NCBI RefSeq assembly: GCF_900155685.1
Contig: NZ_LT732548.1
Span: forward strand, 2,176,636 to 2,240,635
Length of the DNA stretch: 64,000 bases
Origin: Paenibacillus bouchesdurhonensis
GTDB taxonomy: Bacteria; Bacillota; Bacilli; Paenibacillales; Paenibacillaceae
Reading direction: 5' to 3'
In this document: one piece after another, positions 54,108-62,341 of the stretch
Numbering within the stretch: position 1 is the stretch's first letter
Layout: each line of letters begins with the position of its first letter
Notes under the pieces: generated by a model
What the model was told of the DNA's origin: nothing
What the model saw: the letters and a program-made list of their open reading frames with translations, nothing else
Database searches by the model: none
Position numbers and translations under genes: made by a program

Positions 54108-55028
54108 TTAATATTTCGTATGGATTAGGGCAGCTGCGCCGATCAGACCAGCATCCTGATTCAAAGCAGCGGGCACAATGGGGGTGCTCTGCCCAGATGG
54201 GTTCAACGCGCAGTTCTGCACATAGTCCTGTACAGCGCTAAACAACGGTTCGCCTACCTGTGATACACCTCCGCCAATCACTACTTTCTCCGGGTCGAAC
54301 GTGTTGATCAACGTGACGCAGCCAATGCTGATATAGCGAAATACTTGGTCGACGAGCTTCTTCATGTCGGCACAACCTTCATCTGCCATCTCGAACACCT
54401 CTTTGGAGGTGACGTCCCTGCCGAGCAGGCGGGAGGCATTCCTCGCAATAGCTGTGCCGGAGGCGATAAATTCCCAGCAGCCCTGCTGGCCGCATACGCA
54501 GTCGCCGGCGGAAGGATCGATAACGAGGTGCCCGACATCTCCGGCATTTCCTGTCGAGCCGGTAATCAGCTTGCCGTGAGAGAATATCCCTGCGCCAATG
54601 CCTGTGCTGATCGTAATGAAAATGAAATGGTCGGCGTCTTGGGCCGCACCTTGCCACTTCTCCGCGAGGGCAGCGGCTGTGGCATCGTTCTCAAACGTAA
54701 TCGGCAGCTCAAAATGCCTCTTCAAGGAATCCATCAGGGGAAAATTATGCCAAGCAGTCATATTTGGAGGCTTTACGATATGACCTGTCTTCGTATTCAA
54801 AGGACCGGGTGCTCCGACCCCGATGCCGGCAATCTGAGCTTCATTTAGTTTATACTCCGTAAGCAATTGCTTGGCTGCATCGGCGATGCGGCTTACCATA
54901 TCATGCGGGTTAATCGATAGGTCTGTAGGCAGAGATGTCTTTGTACATATTGTCCCAAGCGAGTCTACGATCCCGATGGCTGTCTTAGTACCGCCGATAT
55001 CGATGCCTATCGCGTATTTCACTTCCAA
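54108..55028 (-). CDS. ROK-family sugar kinase (glucokinase or fructo/mannokinase)
   Basis: 306 residues. The phosphate loop DIGGTKTAIGIVD is at the N-terminus, the catalytic Asp is in ENDATAA, and the ROK zinc motif CVCGQQGCWE is complete. The substrate is not clear; the partner manA suggests mannose or fructose. TTG 55028 lies behind ACAGGAGGT. It is transcribed divergently from the LacI-type regulator, which probably controls it. Confidence 0.9.
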   Translation of the reverse strand: MEVKYAIGIDIGGTKTAIGIVDSLGTICTKTSLPTDLSINPHDMVSRIADAAKQLLTEYKLNEAQIAGIGVGAPGPLNTKTGHIVKPPNMTAWHNFPLMDSLKRHFELPITFENDATAAALAEKWQGAAQDADHFIFITISTGIGAGIFSHGKLITGSTGNAGDVGHLVIDPSAGDCVCGQQGCWEFIASGTAIARNASRLLGRDVTSKEVFEMADEGCADMKKLVDQVFRYISIGCVTLINTFDPEKVVIGGGVSQVGEPLFSAVQDYVQNCALNPSGQSTPIVPAALNQDAGLIGAAALIHTKY

Positions 55029-55059
55029 GTCGAATACCTCCTGTATTACATTATTCTTT

Positions 55060-55100
55060 ACTTTACAAACTTGACAATATTGATTTTTGTAAAGTATATT
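55060..55100. promoter_or_regulatory. Divergent promoters with a palindromic operator
   Basis: ACTTTACAAA (55060-55069) and TTTGTAAAGT (55086-55095) are perfect inverted arms 16 bases apart. They frame the plus promoter TTGACA (55071-55076)-N18-TATATT (55095-55100) of the regulator and overlap a minus promoter, TTGTCA-N16-AATAAT, of the kinase. Binding by the LacI-type regulator would block both directions. Confidence 0.6.
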
Positions 55101-55138
55101 TAGGTCAAGTTTATCATGTTTTGAAAGGATTGAAAAGA

Positions 55139-56173
55139 ATGGCCCGGAGAAAGAAAATATCCATGCAGGATATCGCTGATAAGTTGGAAATTTCTAAAAA
55201 TGCCGTGTCGCTAGCGCTGACGAATAAGAAGGGGGTTAGCGACGAATTGCGCAGCCGCATTATCCATACTGCAAAGGAAATGGGGTATGGATCGTATGCA
55301 ATCAGCGAGAGCAGCGATTCTAACATTCTTGTACTCGTTCCAGAACGAATTATGAGTTATCAGGATAACGATCATTTTCAATTTTTTCATGATATGATTT
55401 GGGGCTTGGAGAAAAGCATTCGAAGCAAAGGCTTCAATGCCGTTATTGCTCCTATCGATCGCGAATCCGAGCATCGCCTTCAACTGCCGCGCTTGTTTAC
55501 GGATATTTCATATCGAGGCATTATATTGTTTGGAATTACGCGTCCTGAATATGCACGTCTAGTTTGGGAGCAGGATGTTCGGCTCGTGATGATGGATTCT
55601 TATTATCGAGAGCTGCCTTGTCCGGTTGTAGCCTCAGCGAATATGGAAGGAGCATATGAAGCAGTGTCTTATCTCATCGAATGCGGCCATAATGACATTG
55701 GATTTATTGGCCCTGTCAATTTAACGACCAGTCATGAGGAGCGCTGGCTAGGCTATTGGAAGGCAATGCAAAGCGGAGGGCTTAAGATTAGAGGGGAACA
55801 TTGTTTGACCTCATCGGTGGGCTATGATTACACGGTAGAGGAAATATCGTCCTTTCTATCCGGGCTTGAAGAGCGGCCAAGCGCTTTTTTCTGCAGCAAT
55901 GACCGGATTGCCTATATCTTGGCAGAGCTTCTACAGGAGAAGAACGTTGGGGTTCCTGAGGATGTATCGATTGCGGGATATGATGATCTCCAGTATGACA
56001 GCAGCTCGGGGGTGGATATGACGACGATGCGTGTAGAGAAAGAGAGGATGTGTGATGCCGCAGCGACGATGCTTCTATCGCTAACAGAACCGTCCCGGGA
56101 AGCCGTCCGCTGGAGTATAGCTTCAACACTGGTCGTTCGCTCATCTGTGCAGAGAAGGGAGAATAAGCCGTAG
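55139..56173 (+). CDS. LacI-family transcriptional regulator
   Basis: 344 residues from ATG 55139. The N-terminal helix-turn-helix reads ISMQDIADKLEISKNAVSLA followed by the hinge-type LTNKKGVSDELR. A periplasmic-binding-protein-like sensor domain follows (FFCSNDRIAYILAELLQEK, SIAGYDD). The ligand is unknown; the divergent ROK kinase and manA suggest a hexose. The in-frame TTG at 55121 is an alternative start; GAAAGGA at 55122-55128 favours the ATG. Confidence 0.92.
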   Translation: MARRKKISMQDIADKLEISKNAVSLALTNKKGVSDELRSRIIHTAKEMGYGSYAISESSDSNILVLVPERIMSYQDNDHFQFFHDMIWGLEKSIRSKGFNAVIAPIDRESEHRLQLPRLFTDISYRGIILFGITRPEYARLVWEQDVRLVMMDSYYRELPCPVVASANMEGAYEAVSYLIECGHNDIGFIGPVNLTTSHEERWLGYWKAMQSGGLKIRGEHCLTSSVGYDYTVEEISSFLSGLEERPSAFFCSNDRIAYILAELLQEKNVGVPEDVSIAGYDDLQYDSSSGVDMTTMRVEKERMCDAAATMLLSLTEPSREAVRWSIASTLVVRSSVQRRENKP

Positions 56174-56296
56174 GGCATAACTGCAGTGCGGCGGTGAGAC
56201 GGTTGATGGCTGGATGGCGACGGTAGAATAGGTAGATAATCATTAAGCGTCTGGATTACATGGATCACATGAACCCCATCGCATGAGGCATAATAA

Positions 56297-56325
56297 ACGG
56301 CCGTCTCTTTAAAGAGACGGCCGCT
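56297..56325. terminator. Bidirectional terminator between lacI-type gene and sodA
   Basis: CGGCCGTCTCT/AGAGACGGCCG stem, loop TTAA, extended by A and T runs. Confidence 0.8.
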
Positions 56326-56348
56326 GTATTTCATACTGTCGTGTATTA

Positions 56349-56966
56349 TTATTTGCTTAGAGCTGCTTCATAACGCTTCTCAACTTCAGACCAGTTGACG
56401 ACGTTGAAGAATGCTGCGATGTAGTCAGGACGTTTGTTTTGATATTTCAAGTAGTATGCATGCTCCCATACATCCAGACCCAAAATTGGGGTTTTACCCT
56501 CCATAATTGGGGAATCCTGATTAGGCAGGCTGTAAACGGACAGTTTGCCGTCTTTGTCTACCGCCAAGAATGCCCAGCCGCTTCCAAAACGAGTTGTAGC
56601 TGCTTTTGTAAAGTCTTCTTTGAACTTGTCAAAGCCGCCAAGTTCGTTGTTAATAGCGTCAGCAAGCTTGCCGGACGGCTGTCCGCCGCCGTTTGGCCCA
56701 ATCGTTTCCCAGAACAGGGAGTGGTTGGCATGGCCGCCGCCGTTATTGCGAACCGCAGTACGGATGCTTTCAGGAACACTGTCCAGGTCAGCGATCAGGT
56801 CTTCCAGAGATTTGGATTGAAGCTCAGGAGCAGATTCCAATGCTGCGTTCAGGTTCGTTACGTAAGTATTGTGATGGCGATCATGGTGAATCATCATCGT
56901 TTGCTCGTCGATATGTGGCTCGAGCGCGTTATTCGGATAAGGTAGAGCAGGTAATTGGTGTGCCAT
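56349..56966 (-). CDS. sodA: Superoxide dismutase, Mn/Fe family (likely Mn)
   Basis: 205 residues, normal length. Metal ligands: His in the N-terminal [10 protein letters not shown] stretch, His in NHSLFWE, and Asp/His in [15 protein letters not shown] and GSGWAFL agree with the Mn form. The gene has its own SigA promoter upstream and a terminator behind. A PerR-like sequence overlaps the -10 region (see findings). Confidence 0.97.
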   Translation of the reverse strand: MAHQLPALPYPNNALEPHIDEQTMMIHHDRHHNTYVTNLNAALESAPELQSKSLEDLIADLDSVPESIRTAVRNNGGGHANHSLFWETIGPNGGGQPSGKLADAINNELGGFDKFKEDFTKAATTRFGSGWAFLAVDKDGKLSVYSLPNQDSPIMEGKTPILGLDVWEHAYYLKYQNKRPDYIAAFFNVVNWSEVEKRYEAALSK

Positions 56967-57023
56967 AATTTAATTCATCCTCTCTATTTGTATGTAATGC
57001 CTCTTTTCATTCTCACAATGATT

Positions 57024-57052
57024 ATTATAAATACTTACGAACACTTAGTCAA
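57024..57052 (-). promoter_or_regulatory. Promoter of sodA
   Basis: On the minus strand, TTGACT (57052-57047), 17 bases, TATAAT (57029-57024). Confidence 0.75.
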
Positions 57053-57091
57053 CTTATATGTATGTTAAGTATATTAAATGGGTAGTTAGTA

Positions 57092-57120
57092 TTGACAAAC
57101 GATAGGACGTTCATCATAAT
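57092..57120 (+). promoter_or_regulatory. Promoter of the DUF1450 gene
   Basis: TTGACA (57092-57097), 17 bases, CATAAT (57115-57120). Confidence 0.72.
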
Positions 57121-57162
57121 TATTGAACTGTGTAACGATATCGTATATTTGGGGTGAATACC

Positions 57163-57441
57163 GTGGGCTTGGGGATCGTTGTAGTAGAAGTATGCGATAG
57201 CAATTTGCTCAGCTCGCTAGAGCTGGAACAGCTAGAAGAGGAATATCCCGAGATAGCGGTTCTTCGCTTGGATTGTCTTAATTTATGCGGGCTGTGCAAG
57301 CTAAGGCCCTATGCTATGGTCAATGGCAAGCGGGTATTCGCCAAGACGGTCGAAGAATGCGTGCAGCTTATTAAGCAGACTATTGAGGAGGAACTCAGGG
57401 CCTTTGACAATATAGATGGTTTAGATGATATAGATATATAG
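57163..57441 (+). CDS. DUF1450 (YuzB-like) protein
   Basis: 92 residues. The centre RLDCLNLCGLCKLRPYAMVN has the three Cys typical of DUF1450/YuzB, a small thioredoxin-like family without known function; the C-terminus is acidic. GTG 57163 is well spaced after GGGGTGA, while GTG 57154 lies in that site. It is divergent from sodA, and its own promoter is clear. Confidence 0.82.
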   Translation: MGLGIVVVEVCDSNLLSSLELEQLEEEYPEIAVLRLDCLNLCGLCKLRPYAMVNGKRVFAKTVEECVQLIKQTIEEELRAFDNIDGLDDIDI

Positions 57442-57468
57442 AGTAGTTTCCCTATAATTAATAACTCC

Positions 57469-57790
57469 TTAATAGCTCAACTTTCGCAGCTTGAAATCTG
57501 CAAATAAGCCTTAATGTGACTGGACAGAGCTGGGATCTGTTGATGGAATTGACAATGTAAGCATATCGGGTGCTGCGAAAGCGCTCGTTCAGCGTCCTGA
57601 TCCAAGTGGAAAGGAACTTAATCGATCGGTCTACGTTCGCTGTATTAACGAGTGGGGCATCATTGCCCAACAAAATTTCGTCAAGCCGTTTATCTCCTTA
57701 CCTTAAAAAACGTTACACCTAGGTTAAGTCTTTTTTAAATCAACGATACACCTAAGTTCAATTTTTTCGCTGCGAAAGTTGACTTATTAA
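57469..57790. mobile_element. Putative 322 bp MITE-like element with terminal inverted repeats
   Basis: The ends 57469-57490 and 57769-57790 are inverted repeats matching at 20 of 22 positions; the inner 14 bases, TCAACTTTCGCAGC, are perfect. A third, partial copy (GCTGCGAAAG) stands at 57572-57581. Inside is an open plus frame without start (57515-57706), whose end looks coding (NRSVYVRCINEWGIIAQQNF). Two AT-rich direct repeats (57710-57736 and 57743-57767) follow. No target-site duplication is visible. It could be a decayed insertion sequence or a non-autonomous element. Confidence 0.45.
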
Positions 57791-57806
57791 CCTAAGCGAG
57801 CAAAAG

Positions 57807-57846
57807 AAAACCTTCAGCGCTAAAATTGACGGCTCCGAAGGTTTTT
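57807..57846 (-). terminator. Terminator of the Fe-S type regulator gene
   Basis: AAAACCTTC (57807-57815) pairs with GAAGGTTTT (57837-57845). T-runs on both sides allow use in either direction. Confidence 0.7.
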
Positions 57847-57879
57847 GTTATTAACGAAATATGAATTTCAGATATTTAC

Positions 57880-58512
57880 TTATTTACGATTGGAAATAAT
57901 ATAAATGCATCTTTCTCCGTCCTGGGCCAGGCACTCCGTACGCTTGACCTCTGTGTCCAGCAATGATTTGAATAGGCTTAATTCGCATTCACAAGCGTGA
58001 TTATAACGGTTAGCGATCTGAGAAATCGGGCAGTTATGCTCCTTCAGAACGTAATCTCCGTCTTCATTTTGCTCGCATTCAGTCATATAGCCGTTCTCGT
58101 TTTGAATCTGAGCGAGCATTTTTACTTTTTCGGCAAAAGGAATTCCTTCCATGCTGCTCTCATATTGCAATTTAAGCTTATCACGACGTTTTTCAAAGAG
58201 CAGCTTGATCGTTTCTTCGCCGCCCTCATTTTCCAGTTCTCCCAGCAGGTCGAGGGTCAAGGAATGGTAGTTTTTTGGGAAAAGGCCTTCAGCCAGTTCA
58301 GTAAGTCCAAATACCGATGTAGGCCTGCCCAGCGTCTGGCGGATCATTTTGGACTCAATCAGCCCGTCGCGCTCCATTGTGCCAAGATGGCGCCTAACCG
58401 CCATTTCTGTGATTTGCAATTCGGACGTAATTTCTTTGGCGCTGAGAGGGCCGGATATTTTCAGCATATGCAGAATCCGTTCTCTCGTCGGCAGCTCATT
58501 AATTTGGTTCAT
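57880..58512 (-). CDS. SufR/DeoR-like winged-helix regulator with C-terminal Cys cluster
   Basis: 210 residues. The N-terminal winged helix (TRERILHMLKISGPLSAKEI, then ITEMAVRRHLGTMERDGLIE) is followed by a helical region and a Cys-rich end: HNCPI, HACECELSLF, TECLAQDGERC. This arrangement fits the SufR type of regulator, which holds an Fe-S cluster; the cluster is inferred. CAAGGAGTGTC precedes the ATG at 58512. It lies 25 bp downstream of the trhO stop on the same strand, so the two may be co-transcribed. Confidence 0.85.
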   Translation of the reverse strand: MNQINELPTRERILHMLKISGPLSAKEITSELQITEMAVRRHLGTMERDGLIESKMIRQTLGRPTSVFGLTELAEGLFPKNYHSLTLDLLGELENEGGEETIKLLFEKRRDKLKLQYESSMEGIPFAEKVKMLAQIQNENGYMTECEQNEDGDYVLKEHNCPISQIANRYNHACECELSLFKSLLDTEVKRTECLAQDGERCIYIISNRK

Positions 58513-58537
58513 AATGACACTCCTTGCTAGAATGACA

Positions 58538-59431
58538 TTAGCCGTTGTTTACAGCTAGCACCGCTTCCCGGCATTTGCTGCTGCAGAATCCGTGATGCTC
58601 TTCCTCGCAGGCTTCGCAGCAAACGTGCTGGAGATTGCAGACAGGGCAGTTGATATAGCGATCATTCGTTTCGCCGCAATGGTAGCAGCTGGCGATGACT
58701 ATATCCTCTTCCGTCCGATTGATCGGCACGGAAATCCGTTCGTCAAATACGTAGCATTTGCCATCGAACAGATGACCCTTCACTTCGGGATCTTGGCCAT
58801 AAGTGACGATTCCGCCTTCCAATTGAGCCACGTCTTTAAAGCCTTCATGCAGCAGGAAGCCGGTTAATTTCTCGCAGCGGATTCCCCCTGTACAATAAGT
58901 CAAAATTTTCTTATCCTTATATTGACTTAGGTTTTCGCGTATCCAGTCTGGGAACTCACGGAAGGATTCCACCTCTGGACGAATAGCGCCGCGAAAATGG
59001 CCGATATCGTATTCATAGTCGTTGCGGCCGTCAATGATGATGACATCTTCCTGCTCTAGCTGCTCGTGGAATTCGACCGGCGACAGCCGTTTTCCGCTAA
59101 TTTTATTCGGATCAAGCTCATGCTCATAGCGGAAAGTGACCAGCTCATTCTTGTGGCGAACGAACATTTTTTTAAAGGCATGGCCCTCAATTTCATCGAT
59201 TTTGAATACGATGTCGTGAAATAGAGGATTGGCCCGCAGATCGTTCATGTATTTCTCCGTTTGCTCTATTGTCCCGGATACGGTTCCATTGATTCCTTCG
59301 GAAGCGATAAGGATGCGCCCTTTGAGTCCGAGATCTTTGCAATATTGCAAATGCTCTGCGGTAAACGATTCTGGAGATTCGATGTGTACAAATTTATAAT
59401 ATAGTAACACGCGGTATGCGGGTTTGCTCAT
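58538..59431 (-). CDS. trhO: TrhO-type tRNA uridine(34) hydroxylase (rhodanese domain)
   Basis: 297 residues. An acylphosphatase-like N-terminal domain ([16 protein letters not shown]) precedes a rhodanese domain with the active cysteine in [10 protein letters not shown]. The C-terminus is rich in Cys and His and looks zinc-binding. TrhO enzymes make 5-hydroxyuridine at tRNA position 34 using oxygen. ATG 59431 is preferred over the GTG nine bases upstream, which lies in TAGGTGA. Divergent from the deacetylase gene. Confidence 0.93.
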   Translation of the reverse strand: MSKPAYRVLLYYKFVHIESPESFTAEHLQYCKDLGLKGRILIASEGINGTVSGTIEQTEKYMNDLRANPLFHDIVFKIDEIEGHAFKKMFVRHKNELVTFRYEHELDPNKISGKRLSPVEFHEQLEQEDVIIIDGRNDYEYDIGHFRGAIRPEVESFREFPDWIRENLSQYKDKKILTYCTGGIRCEKLTGFLLHEGFKDVAQLEGGIVTYGQDPEVKGHLFDGKCYVFDERISVPINRTEEDIVIASCYHCGETNDRYINCPVCNLQHVCCEACEEEHHGFCSSKCREAVLAVNNG

Positions 59432-59463
59432 TTTAATCACCTATCTATATTGGATTCTTCTGA

Positions 59464-59492
59464 ATTGTAGTGAATTTTAACAACTTAGTCAA
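59464..59492 (-). promoter_or_regulatory. Promoter of trhO
   Basis: On the minus strand, TTGACT (59492-59487), 17 bases, TACAAT (59469-59464). The -35 and the following bases TTGACTAAGT are the same as in the sodA promoter. Confidence 0.7.
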
Positions 59493-59552
59493 TATTAAAG
59501 TATAGTAAGTATAGTAACGAAAATCTACAGGATAATTTAAGGAGACATATTT

Positions 59553-60254
59553 ATGCAGCGAACAGTTGGCTTTATTTATGCACATCCAGATGATGAAACC
59601 TTCGGCTGCTCTTTTCTGATTCGGCAAATTTCGGACGAGGGAGCAGCAGCAGTGCTGTTGACGGCGACACAGGGAGAGGCAGGGAAGAGCGGCAGGCTCG
59701 GATCGATGACTCCGGAACAGCTAGCCGCGATCAGGGAACAAGAATTGCAGCGGGCAGGGGAGATTTTGGGCATTGCTGAGATCGAGCACTTAAGAATGGG
59801 CGACGGCAAATTGCGAGAAATGAAACAGGAGGTGCTCGTCGACCATATTGTCGCATTTCTCAACAAGCATCAGGCCGAGGTGGTTGTTACTTTTCCTGCA
59901 GACGGGATCTCAGGCCATCCGGATCATATTGCCATTCATCATGCGGTAAATAAGGCGGTTTTCAGCGGGGCCTGCCGCTTCGTTCAGAAGCTCTATTACA
60001 ACTTGATGGGGCTGCCGGATGCCAAAGCGGCGGGAGCTGCAGTGCTGGAGCTAAAAGGAGAGGGGCAGCAGGAAGTTAAGGCGAAGGCATTGGCTGCTCA
60101 TGATTCCCAGATTTTATCGATCGAGCGGGTATTCGGCAAGCTGGATGACGGCCCGCCTTGGCATTTCGCGCCGGAATTGTTCCAGCTCGTGTGGGAACGG
60201 GGAAGCTTCCATCCGGCAAAGCAAGAGCATTCCATCTTTGATGATTTGGCATAG
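59553..60254 (+). CDS. PIG-L/LmbE family deacetylase (BshB-like)
   Basis: 233 residues. Zinc ligands are in AHPDDETFG near the N-terminus and in SGHPDHIAIH. The family deacetylates GlcNAc conjugates; in Bacillota the close members BshB1/BshB2 act on GlcNAc-malate in bacillithiol synthesis, which is the likely role here. ATG 59553 follows TAAGGAGAC. No other bacillithiol gene is in the window. Confidence 0.85.
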   Translation: MQRTVGFIYAHPDDETFGCSFLIRQISDEGAAAVLLTATQGEAGKSGRLGSMTPEQLAAIREQELQRAGEILGIAEIEHLRMGDGKLREMKQEVLVDHIVAFLNKHQAEVVVTFPADGISGHPDHIAIHHAVNKAVFSGACRFVQKLYYNLMGLPDAKAAGAAVLELKGEGQQEVKAKALAAHDSQILSIERVFGKLDDGPPWHFAPELFQLVWERGSFHPAKQEHSIFDDLA

Positions 60255-60284
60255 GAACATTACCTTCGATTAAAAGCGTCAGAA

Positions 60285-60321
60285 AAAAGGCTGCTCCTCA
60301 AAGGGAGGAACAGCCTTCTTT
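60285..60321. terminator. Terminator between bshB-like and doxX-type genes
   Basis: Stem AAGGCTG-CTCCT/AGGA-ACAGCCTT, A-run upstream and TTCTTT downstream, usable in both directions. Confidence 0.75.
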
Positions 60322-60350
60322 GCTATGGATTGTGGCGATTCAACTTGTGC

Positions 60351-60893
60351 TTATGCGCTGTGGTTTACTTTTAGTTGCGGCTTGCCAGCAGGCGTCTCTG
60401 TCTTAATTACCGCTTTTCTTTTGTTAAACAGTCCGCGAAGGTAAGGGAGCACATAGTAGTCAAGTCCGATTTTTCCTGCGTTAGCTGCTGCTGCGATAAT
60501 CAGGACTTCCAGCAGGAGCATTTGAGCGTTTGTGCTTACTGTACCCGAGAAGAGGAACGCAGCGTTCATAACTAGACCCATCAGTGCTGCAAAAGTGGTG
60601 AAGGTACCTAGGATCAAACCGATTCCGACTAGAAATTCCCCGTAAGGAACGAGAATATTAAAGACGTCTACGCCTGGGAGTGCAACATTTTCTAGGAATA
60701 CGCCCCACCAGCCTTGCACTGTGGGATTCTCACCAGTACTCTTGGCGATGGCTCCAGTAAGGTAGCCCCCAGCATCAAAACCGCCTGTAATTTTGCCCCA
60801 CCCTGCTTTCATCCATGCTACACCGAGATAAATCCGAATAACTGTCAGGAACCACATTGCAAATTTATTTGTTCTTAGGAAATTGTTAAACAT
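60351..60893 (-). CDS. DoxX-family membrane protein
   Basis: 180 residues with four hydrophobic segments and the family features WMKAGWGKITG near the N-terminus and LVPYGEFLVGIGLILG in the middle. DoxX proteins take part in thiol and quinone-linked redox processes in various bacteria; the function here is open. ATG 60893 is chosen because CAAGGAGTGG precedes it. Upstream are two FNR/CRP-type palindromes, which suggests control by oxygen. Confidence 0.88.
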   Translation of the reverse strand: MFNNFLRTNKFAMWFLTVIRIYLGVAWMKAGWGKITGGFDAGGYLTGAIAKSTGENPTVQGWWGVFLENVALPGVDVFNILVPYGEFLVGIGLILGTFTTFAALMGLVMNAAFLFSGTVSTNAQMLLLEVLIIAAAANAGKIGLDYYVLPYLRGLFNKRKAVIKTETPAGKPQLKVNHSA

Positions 60894-60968
60894 AATTACC
60901 ACTCCTTGTTCTGATGTCGATTTTTGATGTTTTGTTTGTTTTTAGGGATGATCATCTTTGATGTCTTT

Positions 60969-61011
60969 AGTATAAGTGATATTTTTCACAATGCATGTGA
61001 TTTAAATCACA
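60969..61011 (-). promoter_or_regulatory. Two FNR/CRP-type boxes at the doxX-family promoter
   Basis: TGTGATTTAAATCACA (60996-61011) is a perfect palindrome, and on the minus strand TGTGAAAAATATCACT (60990-60975) fits TGTGA-N6-TCACT. Centres are 21 bp apart. The -10 TATACT (60974-60969) follows directly, which puts the distal box near -41.5. Confidence 0.7.
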
Positions 61012-61149
61012 ATTATTAAATTTTTAATAAATAAGTTTTTATATATTATCGAAAAGTAGCGGAGAAGCTGATCCTTCTCCGCTTTGACTTTAGATTTTGG
61101 CGAGATATCCATCCTCATGAGTACTAACAACAGAGGCGCCGATGACAAA

Positions 61150-61917
61150 TTAGTGAATGACTTTTTTCAACTGGAGATCTGGCGTCACTTTATGGGTTAA
61201 CAGCTCGGATACTGTCACGAAGGAATAGCCCTGCTTTTTGAGCTCCGGCAAAATCTGTTTCAACGCCTCGATCGTTTGCGTACTATTAGCTACAAAATCA
61301 TGCATGAGGACAATGTCGCCGCTGCGTGTACCCGTGAGTACTCTTTTGACGATTTTGTCCACGCCCGGAGCTTTCCAGTCTTTCGTATCCTGATGCCAAG
61401 ACCAGAGAATGAACTTTAAATCGTTCTGCTTGGAAACGTTAATGAGCGCTTCATTATAAAATCCGCCCGGGGGACGAAAGAGCACGGATTTATAGCCGGT
61501 TGCCTGGAAAATAGCCTGCTGGGTTTTACTAAGTTCGTTTTGCATATTACCTTTGCTCATGCCTCGAAACAAAGGATGACGATAGGAGTGGTTGCCGACC
61601 TCATGTCCGCGGGCCAACTGCATTTGGACAATTTCAGGGTATCTCTCGACCCGTTCCCCCACAACAAAAAAGGTAGCTTTAGCATTATATTGATCAAGTA
61701 CGTCTAAAATTTGCGCCGTCTGGCGATGATCCGGTCCGTCATCAAACGTGAGAGCAATGCATTTATCCTCGGTTGGAACCTCCCAAACGATATCCCCGCG
61801 CTCCTCATAATAAGCTCTATCCTTGAGATGGAATGTCGGGTGAGCGGACGTAAGGTGAGGGTTCAAGGAAAAGGCTATTGTGAACATCAGAATCAGCAAT
61901 CGTGTGTATTTAGACAT
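61150..61917 (-). CDS. Secreted polysaccharide deacetylase (CE4, PdaA/B-like)
   Basis: 255 residues. A signal peptide (to about residue 25) is followed by a NodB domain: LTFDDGPD with the catalytic and metal Asp, GHEVGNHSYRHP with the metal His, RPPGGFYN, WSWHQDTKDW and IVLMHD. All five CE4 motifs are intact. It probably removes acetyl groups from peptidoglycan sugars. The ATG at 61917 has AGGATTG before it, a modest ribosome binding site. Confidence 0.92.
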   Translation of the reverse strand: MSKYTRLLILMFTIAFSLNPHLTSAHPTFHLKDRAYYEERGDIVWEVPTEDKCIALTFDDGPDHRQTAQILDVLDQYNAKATFFVVGERVERYPEIVQMQLARGHEVGNHSYRHPLFRGMSKGNMQNELSKTQQAIFQATGYKSVLFRPPGGFYNEALINVSKQNDLKFILWSWHQDTKDWKAPGVDKIVKRVLTGTRSGDIVLMHDFVANSTQTIEALKQILPELKKQGYSFVTVSELLTHKVTPDLQLKKVIH

Positions 61918-62071
61918 CTAAACGCAATCCTCCATTACGCGGTTTGTTAGCAAACGTCTAGTTATTTTGCTGCAATGCCAAGATTTTATCCCTGTTTTGG
62001 CACAACTACATATACAAGCAGGCTTGTTGGAAGGAGATGTCGAATAAGATGGTTGTGGGGAGGTGATGAGG

Positions 62072-62233
62072 ATGAAGAGGAACAGTGTAAAAACATTCTT
62101 CAACACAAATATTGGTGATCTTGAAAAGGAGATCAATGACTGGCTGTACGAGAACAGAAGATTTACCGTCCAGTCTATACAGTATTCCGCCGAAGGAAAC
62201 CACTTCAGCGCCCTTGTATGGTATTTAGTGTAA
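62072..62233 (+). CDS. Small Cse60-like protein, 53 residues
   Basis: ATG 62072 follows GGGGAGGTG (62057-62065). The product has VKTFFNTNIGDLEKEINDWL, then QSIQYSAEGNHFSALVWYLV. The layout (FDT---LE---N-WL, then I-DIQYS) recalls the small sporulation protein Cse60 of Bacillus, which also has about 60 residues and unknown function. The match is by memory of the pattern. A terminator follows. Confidence 0.6.
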   Translation: MKRNSVKTFFNTNIGDLEKEINDWLYENRRFTVQSIQYSAEGNHFSALVWYLV

Positions 62234-62258
62234 TCATTCTTCCTCGTATAAACGAACC

Positions 62259-62293
62259 AAAAAAACCTTTGAAGCCAACGGCTTCAAGGGTTT
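62259..62293. terminator. Bidirectional terminator between the small gene and the PilZ gene
   Basis: 14-bp stem with one G-T pair (62263-62276 with 62280-62293), loop AAC, and seven T on the minus strand. Confidence 0.85.
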
Positions 62294-62341
62294 ATGGTGT
62301 TGGGCTCCGCCACAGCTGACCCGATCCCCTCTAAAGAGCAG

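Noticed and set aside
57458-57673. 71-residue minus-strand frame inside the MITE-like element
   Set aside because: No ribosome binding site, it crosses the terminal repeat, and the opposite strand looks at least as protein-like.
57710-57767. Two AT-rich direct repeats as the start of a CRISPR array
   Set aside because: Only two diverged copies, 6 bases apart, no spacers and no cas genes.
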